Source of the DNA: Asparagopsis taxiformis
Taxonomy: Eukaryota > Rhodophyta > Florideophyceae > Bonnemaisoniales > Bonnemaisoniaceae
DNA length: 64,000 bases
Direction: 5' to 3'
NCBI GenBank assembly: GCA_030407315.1
Contig: JALQPE010002004.1
Span: 62,001-126,000 of the forward strand
Below are positions 58,330 to 64,000 of the stretch, piece after piece (position 1 is the first letter of the stretch; each line of letters starts with the position of its first letter). The translations under genes and the position numbers were made by a program. The notes under the pieces were generated by a model. It had not been told where the DNA came from, did not search any database, and was given only the letters and a program-made list of their open reading frames with translations.

Positions 58330-59348
58330 TCAGATGTAGCGCTTCATCTCGATTCGGAAACGCCCTTTTGCAGTTGTTGTACAGTCTCCAATTTCTAGTT
58401 TCCCAACACCCCTAACTGATACTACATCCCCTGTCTTGAGCGTTTTCGCTGGAGTCTTGACCTCTTTATAGTTTAGGAAAACCAGCCCACTTTTGGCCAT
58501 TGCAGCAAGTTTGGAACGGCTGATATTAAACCCTGCACTCACGACAGCGTCCACTCTCATTGATGCCTCAACGCTCTGTATTTCCTTGACACGTTTCGGT
58601 GGAATTTCTATCTGCTCAAGAGGATAGTTCTCAACTGTAACCCTGACGTTACGAACGCTTGTCACAGATGTTTGTAGAAACCCTGCGATGTCAGCACATA
58701 CAATTACTTGCGCCCCCCTTGTATCTAATACAATGATGTCGCCGATTTTTCTGCGCGTGACGCCAGCGCTTAAAATGGCCCCCATAAAGTCCCGATGAGA
58801 AGCTATATCAATTCGTTCACAATATACATCGTTAGCAATACAGACATTTCCAAAACATATCTCGGCCCCAAAACGTTCGTTTCCGCCTTACCCTTTTCAT
58901 ATTCAAAGTTCCCTTTGATGACCAGAAGAGCCAGTTCCTCTTGAACCAGTGGAACGACAGCATCGGGATTATCAGCGATATCCGCGTGAGCCGCCGCAAT
59001 CGCACTTCTCTCCGCATCATCATATCCTCCCCATGAAGTCACTTGAACATCGGCAAGATTGGATGCTGTGAGACGCATCGCTGCGCTTTCGGGAGGCGTG
59101 AGAAATTCCGACACAGTTGTTGTCCATTCCCGACCTGCGCGATCCACACATTCTAGAACACGCTGTGCAATTTCACGATCTACACCGCGATTCACAGCAA
59201 CATCGATGAGTTTCTCGTTCCGTTTCTCGCCAGCTTTCATGGATATATTTACTGATTGAACTCGGGCACATTTTGCGAATGAGCTTGTTCGAAGAAACGA
59301 CCCACCACATCCCAACACCACCCTGGTCGGACAGAATGCTATCGCCAT
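58330..59348 (-). CDS. S4-domain RNA-binding protein, plastid, two exons
   Basis: Exons 58892-59348 and 58330-58802 give 309 residues. Related to cyanobacterial photosystem II S4 protein and bacterial YlmH. The first 40 residues (VVLGCGGSFLRTSSFAKCAR) resemble a plastid transit peptide. The YlmH-like part has EEL-ALLVIKGNFEYEK and, after splicing, ASHRDFMGAILSAGVTRRKIGDIIV. The S4 fold is at about 225-290: SMRVDAVVSAGFNISRSKLAAMAKSG, then LKTGDVVSVRGVGKL. The 89-bp intron (GTAAGG donor, branch CTAAC at 58831-58835, TATAG acceptor) joins EYEK to ASHRDFMGAI. A divergent promoter region separates it from the CRTISO-like gene. Confidence 0.88.
58803..58891 (-). other. Spliceosomal intron of the S4 protein gene
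   Basis: 89 bp, donor GTAAGG, branch CTAAC 58831-58835, acceptor TATAG, phase 1. Splicing recreates the conserved HRDFxGAIL block. Confidence 0.85.
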
Positions 59349-59687
59349 TTGAGCTATCGACGAGATCAGCCCAGATAATATGCACCTGAAATATGTACAA
59401 ACGGAAAGATTACAATTTTAGACCAATGTCACAGACACCGGCTTGGGTTTTCCAGAGATGTTCGTTCTGAGATATCCTGACTCTCGCGGCAAGTTGCGTG
59501 AAGACTTGACGTCCAGAAGTAGATCGCCGTTCTTCTGTCCAGAACAGGAACGGGGTGTTATGAAAACTAGTTGGAATGATTTTCAACCTCAGAAAATTAA
59601 AGCGCACGCCAGCATTTTGCGATTTCCTTTTCGGCTTTCGCGAGCACAGTCGAAGATGGCTACCTCCCATTCCCAGATAGCAGAGCA
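59349..59687. promoter_or_regulatory. Divergent region, S4 protein / CRTISO-like
   Basis: 339 bp between divergent ATGs of two plastid-protein genes. No TATA recognised; shared regulation is possible. Confidence 0.45.
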
Positions 59688-61436
59688 ATGACTCATGGCG
59701 CGTTTGTTCCAACCTCGTTCTTTCCTTCGTCTTCCTTTACAATCAGGAGCAGTACCTTGTTCAAATGCAGACCCGTCAAAAATTCGACAATAACACCGCC
59801 AAGATATCGCTCTGTTGTTGTTCCAAGCTGTGAGTTGACTTCAGACGGTATCACAAACCCATCCGATGAACATTTTGATGCAGTCATCGTCGGATCCGGT
59901 TTTGGCGGTCTGTGTTGTGCAGCTGCGTTAACGGCATACAGATTCCGTACATTAGTTTTGGAATCGCACTACTCACCAGGTGGAGTAGCGCATGGATTTG
60001 AGGTCAAATCGCCAGCCGGAACATTCCATTTCGACACAGGACCTAGTTTCTTCTGCGGCCTCTCCACTGAACACAGTCTATGTCCAGTGAAACACGCACT
60101 AGATGCAGTTGATGAGCATGTTGAGTGCGTGTCGTATGACCGTTTTTGCATTGATGATTTGCGTGAGGGAACTGTAGAGGTCTGTGAAGATGAAGAGATA
60201 ACTCTGAAAAGCGTCGAAGCCATCGCGGGTCGAAGCGCCGCAGACGAGCTCGGACGTTTCTATAAGGAAATGCATAAGATGCACTCCTCAATGGATGTTC
60301 CCTCCATTGCTTTGAGAGGCGATTGGATTTTGGCTCCAGTGCTTGCGAGACGATGGGCAAAGAATATGTTGAACCTTCTACCGTATGTCGGCGATGTGAA
60401 AAAACCAGTTCAACACATCATAGAACGAGTCGGTGTACGGGACAAGTTTGTAAAACGGTTACTTGACACGGAATGTTTCTTGTTGTCAGGACTGAAAGCA
60501 GAAAAAACCATAACTGCAGAAATCGCGTTTATGGTTGGCGAACGAGCGAAAAAGGGGTCAGTTGAATATCCAATTGGAGGCGCACGGAGTATAATTGATG
60601 CACTGATACGAGGGATTGAAAAGAAGGGAGGACAAGTTCGAACGAAATGTCATGTTGAAGAAATTCTGGTTAGAAATGGCGTCGCTTACGGTGTTGAGTT
60701 GCGAGGAAAGCGTGGAGGTCGTATTCTTGCCGACCATGTGTTTTCCAATGCATCTATTTGGGATACGGTTGAAAAACTGCTACCAGCAGACGCCTTACCG
60801 AGTGGATATCGCAAATCGGCGATGGCAACTCCAGTGGTGGAGTCGTTCATGCACGCGCACATCGCGATTCCCGCAGATGGTTTGCACGATATCATTGGTC
60901 ATCACGCTGTGATAATTGATTCCACAATTGATATTTCCGTTCCAGGCAACGTAGTGATGATTAGTATTCCGACAATTTGGAGTCCGAATATGGCTCCAAC
61001 GGGCTGGCATATCATTCACGCGTACACATTGGAGGAGTTCTCACGATGGCCATCTCTTGCGAAAGATAAACAGATCTACCAAGCCGCCAAATCCAAAGCT
61101 GCAGAGCCGCTGATGCGAGCCATTCGACACGTGATTAAGGACTTGGACGAAAGGCTCAAACACAAGGATGCTATTGTAAAACTTGGCAGTCCGCTTACGC
61201 ATGCGCGATTCAACCGAAGATACAAAGGGACGTATGGCGCGGCAATCGATGCCGGCAAAGCGGAATTTGAATGGCCTGGTGAAATTCCAATCAAACGTTT
61301 GAAGCGCTGCAGTGACTCGACGTTCCCGGGTATCGGAGTCCCTAGTAGTGGCGCGGCTGGATTAATTGCTGCGAATGAGCTGGTTGGGTTGAGAGAGCAT
61401 AACCAACTTATTGACAGAGTGTTTCCAAGCAAATAG
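59688..61436 (+). CDS. CRTISO: Carotenoid isomerase-like FAD oxidoreductase
   Basis: 582 residues. CRTISO converts poly-cis lycopene to all-trans lycopene in plastids. The N-terminus (FVPTSFFPSSSFTIRSSTLF) is a Ser/Thr-rich transit peptide of about 55 residues. The FAD fold begins VIVGSGFGGLCCAAALTAYRFRTLVLESHYSPGG (from about 66), followed by the family-typical GTFHFDTGPSFFCGLS. VEYPIGGARSIIDALIRGIEKKGG and the C-terminal SDSTFPGIGVPSSGAAGLIAANEL are also seen in CRTISO. A CRTISO-like paralogue or retinol saturase homologue cannot be excluded by eye. Single exon, ATG first in frame. Confidence 0.85.
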   Translation: MTHGAFVPTSFFPSSSFTIRSSTLFKCRPVKNSTITPPRYRSVVVPSCELTSDGITNPSDEHFDAVIVGSGFGGLCCAAALTAYRFRTLVLESHYSPGGVAHGFEVKSPAGTFHFDTGPSFFCGLSTEHSLCPVKHALDAVDEHVECVSYDRFCIDDLREGTVEVCEDEEITLKSVEAIAGRSAADELGRFYKEMHKMHSSMDVPSIALRGDWILAPVLARRWAKNMLNLLPYVGDVKKPVQHIIERVGVRDKFVKRLLDTECFLLSGLKAEKTITAEIAFMVGERAKKGSVEYPIGGARSIIDALIRGIEKKGGQVRTKCHVEEILVRNGVAYGVELRGKRGGRILADHVFSNASIWDTVEKLLPADALPSGYRKSAMATPVVESFMHAHIAIPADGLHDIIGHHAVIIDSTIDISVPGNVVMISIPTIWSPNMAPTGWHIIHAYTLEEFSRWPSLAKDKQIYQAAKSKAAEPLMRAIRHVIKDLDERLKHKDAIVKLGSPLTHARFNRRYKGTYGAAIDAGKAEFEWPGEIPIKRLKRCSDSTFPGIGVPSSGAAGLIAANELVGLREHNQLIDRVFPSK

Positions 61437-63828
61437 TTGAGCTCGCGCTGTCAGCTGATGCATCTAGCAATAGTGGGAATCATTTATGATGACGGATGCG
61501 ATTTTGTTTCGCTTTGCTTTGGAGCAGCTAAATATATATCTGTAAACGGTTTGGAGATTACGTTTGTGAAATACGTAGTGGAAGGTTTATGATGAGGGAG
61601 GAGGAATTGGGGCTGAACGGGATGACAAGTTGTGAGAGTCGAGAAAACTGTGCGCTGCATACTCGGCAGGTTGAGGTGCGACTGAATTGAGATTCCTACG
61701 AGTTTTTGTGCTGCACTACAGAATAGTGTACCAAATTGAAGTACCCTATCCAGAAGCGCCAGGTCAGTATTGCATAATATGGAACGGTTGAGCGATCGAA
61801 GCCGATTACTGTCAACAAGATGAGGTGCTATGATGAGACATCGTAGTAGCAAACTACGCACACGCAATGCGGAGTACATCGAAACAGAGAAAATGTTTAC
61901 AGGCGGATGACAGTTGGTTTATTTTGGAGAACGGTTGGGTTGTGGTTGTTTCTAGTTTAACAGGTGTTTCACGCATGGCATCGCATTGGATCTCATCGTA
62001 TTGCATCGCATGAGCAGAGGAACTGACAGTAATGATAAGGTTTGGGAATAACTGAGGGAAGGAGAGCATGGTGGTGCGAACAACACAAGGTTTGAAGATT
62101 CATGAGAGGAGGAGGATGTTGCCTTAACATTTTAGATAGGTATGTTGTTTACAGAGGTCCAACGAGGAAGTACAACAAATTGTGATATTCAAAGTGTTGA
62201 AGTCTTTCAAGAGGTGTTGTTGGTACGAAAGTTGCAAGTGTACAGACACTTACTCGGGATGTTTAAATGTGCTGGCAATTCAAAGGCATTTTGGTGGGAG
62301 GACCGTTGAGATGGGAGGAATCTATTTTGAGATGAGAAGAAGGGAGGGGGGGTTGAATTTGCTAACAGCGGTTAAAAAACAATCTTGCCATAGATAGCTG
62401 CTGTGAGTAGTGTTACAGTGGGAAGAAACGGGAGGATGAGAAGGGTGAGAGAGAATTGAAACGGCATTGTCATGAAGTAGTGTAAACGAGGAAGATTCTA
62501 ATGAAGTTGCTATTGCTACGTATTATATATTGGTGTGGTATGGTAGTTAATGACGTGACAATGGCGGGAAGATGATAAAATCAGGGTGCTCGTGGTCGGT
62601 GGGTGACGGCTCGTTTGCACTGTAAACGGAGGGAGCATACAGTAGCGGGAGAGTGGGACCAATGAGGAGGGCGATGGGAAACATGGGATTTCTACGCTGT
62701 AAAGTGGAGCGTTTGATGAATGATGAGACGCCAATTGTGAGGAAAGCGGGGGCTAACAGCGGCGAAAATCAAATGGAGTTAGCAGCCTTGTGTTTCACGC
62801 GAGTGCGAACTGTCTCGTCTGAGCGGAGCACATCAATTCATATGGGTATGACAATTCAGAGCGGGTGGCGTGGCGCGGCAGTGCGCTGGAATGGTTGGTG
62901 TGCTTTCCCGGAGGCACGTGTAAATCGAGCGGGAAACGAGGCGTGCAATGTCTGACTGGTGACGTTTGGGAACATAAAGGTGAGTCTCGAGAGCGGTGCA
63001 AGTCAATCTGTGGGCAAAGCATTGAAATTCTGTGGTCGTGTAACGGGCCAATGCGCCCATTAAAGCGCACGCACCATAGATGTTGAATGGAGCTAAATTG
63101 TGGATTCAAGCGCCCAAATGCCTTTATTCGTCTATTTTTAGGTCGCGCCCGAAATAGCCGGCGCGTGAATGGACAGGCATATGATTAAAATTTGCTTAAA
63201 ATCAATCGATTGTTTAAAACGCTGACGGTGTCACCTGTGTCAGTCACACAGCGCTGCGCGGCGCGCTGCGGCGCCCCAGTTTTTGCTGTCCAAGACCTGT
63301 AAGTAGTAACATAACATAGCGCTACGCCGCGCTACACGGTGCATCTAAACTCGACTCCCTTGCCTCATGATTTTCCTCGAATCCCGCTTCTGCCGTGCGT
63401 CATACTTTGCCATATTTCCGCCCCGCAACACACCTCCCCGAGACAGACAGACGCGCCCATACCAACACGCTGCTGACTGACTGACTGACTGAAACAGATC
63501 TCTAGTCAGTCTGCCGCACTGCACTGCGCTGCGCTACGCTGCGCACCACCACTCGGCACAGGGTTTAAGTCTGCGACTATCACACGTAAGATCAAAGCTG
63601 TGCCTAGCACTAGCACTAACAACAGCCAGCACAACCCAAACCCTCAGCGAAAACAAGCGATGACCTCGACCGTCGTCTGATCTGCCGCCCGCTTATTTCT
63701 TACCTCGGTCACCTCTCCGCTGCCCGCTCCTCCAGCTGGCGCCCCGGCCAGATCTCACCCACGAGCACATGACGCTACCCTTGTCCCGTCAAAATAACCA
63801 CCCAAAAACACTCCTCCCCCCATCCAAC
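61437..63828. other. Gene-poor 2.4-kb region
   Basis: Between the CRTISO-like stop and the edge gene. From about 61900 to 62950 the plus strand is purine-rich (many GGAGG and GAGAA). From 63240 to 63560 it contains short GCGCTGCGC units and a CTGA tandem repeat. The last 300 bp are pyrimidine-rich like a 5' leader. ORFs have no recognisable domain. It may hold regulatory sequence of the edge gene or a noncoding transcript. Confidence 0.5.
63473..63492. repeat. CTGA tandem repeat, five copies
   Basis: Five perfect CTGA units directly before a T/C-rich leader region. Confidence 0.75.
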
Positions 63829-64000
63829 ATGGCAAACGTTTCCGCTCAGCCAGACGAAGATAATCCACCAAAGGATTCCTTTGATGCCTCCTCCATCCGC
63901 TCCCATCCAACGCTCCAGCAACAAACCACCCCAAGAACCACCACCGCTCCCTTCCATGTTCAACAGCCGCCCTTTGCCCAGCAAAACATCCTTGGACAGC
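63829..64000 (+). CDS. N-terminal fragment of a Gln/Pro/Thr-rich protein, runs off right edge
   Basis: An ATG at 63829 opens a frame that stays open for 57 codons to the window end: MANVSAQPDEDNPPKDSFD and on to a Thr/Gln/Pro-rich part (HPTLQQQTTPRTTTAPF). It is preceded by a C-rich leader typical of genes in this window. No domain is visible and the gene continues outside. The minus-strand ORF across the same bases (63775-63984) is a poorer candidate. Confidence 0.5.
   Translation, partial: MANVSAQPDEDNPPKDSFDASSIRSHPTLQQQTTPRTTTAPFHVQQPPFAQQNILGQ

Noticed and set aside
61484..61879. 131-codon minus ORF after the CRTISO-like gene
   Set aside because: No domain and composition like antisense of A/G-rich sequence; considered chance.
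1..64000. CRISPR arrays, rRNA genes, transposases or reverse transcriptases
   Set aside because: None was seen on either strand; repeats present are short and local.

Overview
This window is nuclear DNA of a eukaryotic alga with compact, intron-poor genes. The evidence for a eukaryote is spliceosomal introns with GT..AG ends, a tRNA-Phe with an anticodon-loop intron, and eukaryote-only genes (SRP68, ATAD2-type ATPase, SPT20, GRWD1, NOL10, Rab escort protein, PP2A). The evidence for a plastid is a twin-arginine lumenal FKBP, a plastid-type S4 RNA-binding protein, a carotenoid-isomerase homologue and several N-terminal transit-like peptides. I could reconstruct nine protein-gene introns. All are 70-108 bp and all carry a CTGAC or CTAAC branch-point motif. 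About 0.3 introns per gene, mid-range GC and a possible starch-binding protein fit a red alga best, for example a florideophyte such as Chondrus. An intron-poor green picoalga is not excluded. The species call is inference.

Layout, left to right. Positions 1-13.5 kb hold the start of a gene running off the left edge (minus), glutaminyl-tRNA synthetase, an RCC1/BTB/RING protein, a class 3 lipase, a BAR plus auxilin-J-domain fusion (minus) and SRP68. Positions 13.5-25.8 kb hold an unknown three-exon gene, a TMEM170-like membrane protein, SPT20, a D-cysteine desulfhydrase-like enzyme, NOL10, a small bacterial-type histone H1-like (Hc1) gene and a GARP/MYB transcription factor. Positions 26-42.6 kb hold tRNA-Phe, mitochondrial FAD-glycerol-3-phosphate dehydrogenase, an ATAD2-like AAA/bromodomain protein, an ApaG-domain protein, a tandem CBM25-like protein, V-ATPase subunit E, the PP2A catalytic subunit, GRWD1 and NUS1. 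Positions 44.8-61.4 kb hold a TKL-like kinase, lumenal FKBP, APRT, aminopeptidase P, phosphoinositide phospholipase C, mitochondrial acyl carrier protein, Rab escort protein, a coiled-coil/helical protein that may be ATRIP, the S4 protein and a CRTISO-like enzyme. A new gene begins at 63829 and runs off the right edge.

Genes are independent units on both strands, not operons. Spacing is very tight in places: two convergent genes share a TTAA for both stop codons (15227-15230), and another convergent pair is 8 bp apart. Two larger gene-poor stretches lie at 42.6-44.8 kb and 61.4-63.8 kb. I saw no transposon, CRISPR array or viral gene.

Most notable points: the single-protein union of a membrane-curving BAR domain with the clathrin-uncoating J domain; the bacterial Hc1-like gene in a nuclear context; the uniform CTRAC branch points; an RCC1 propeller joined to a RING-H2; and a free-standing tandem starch-binding-like protein.
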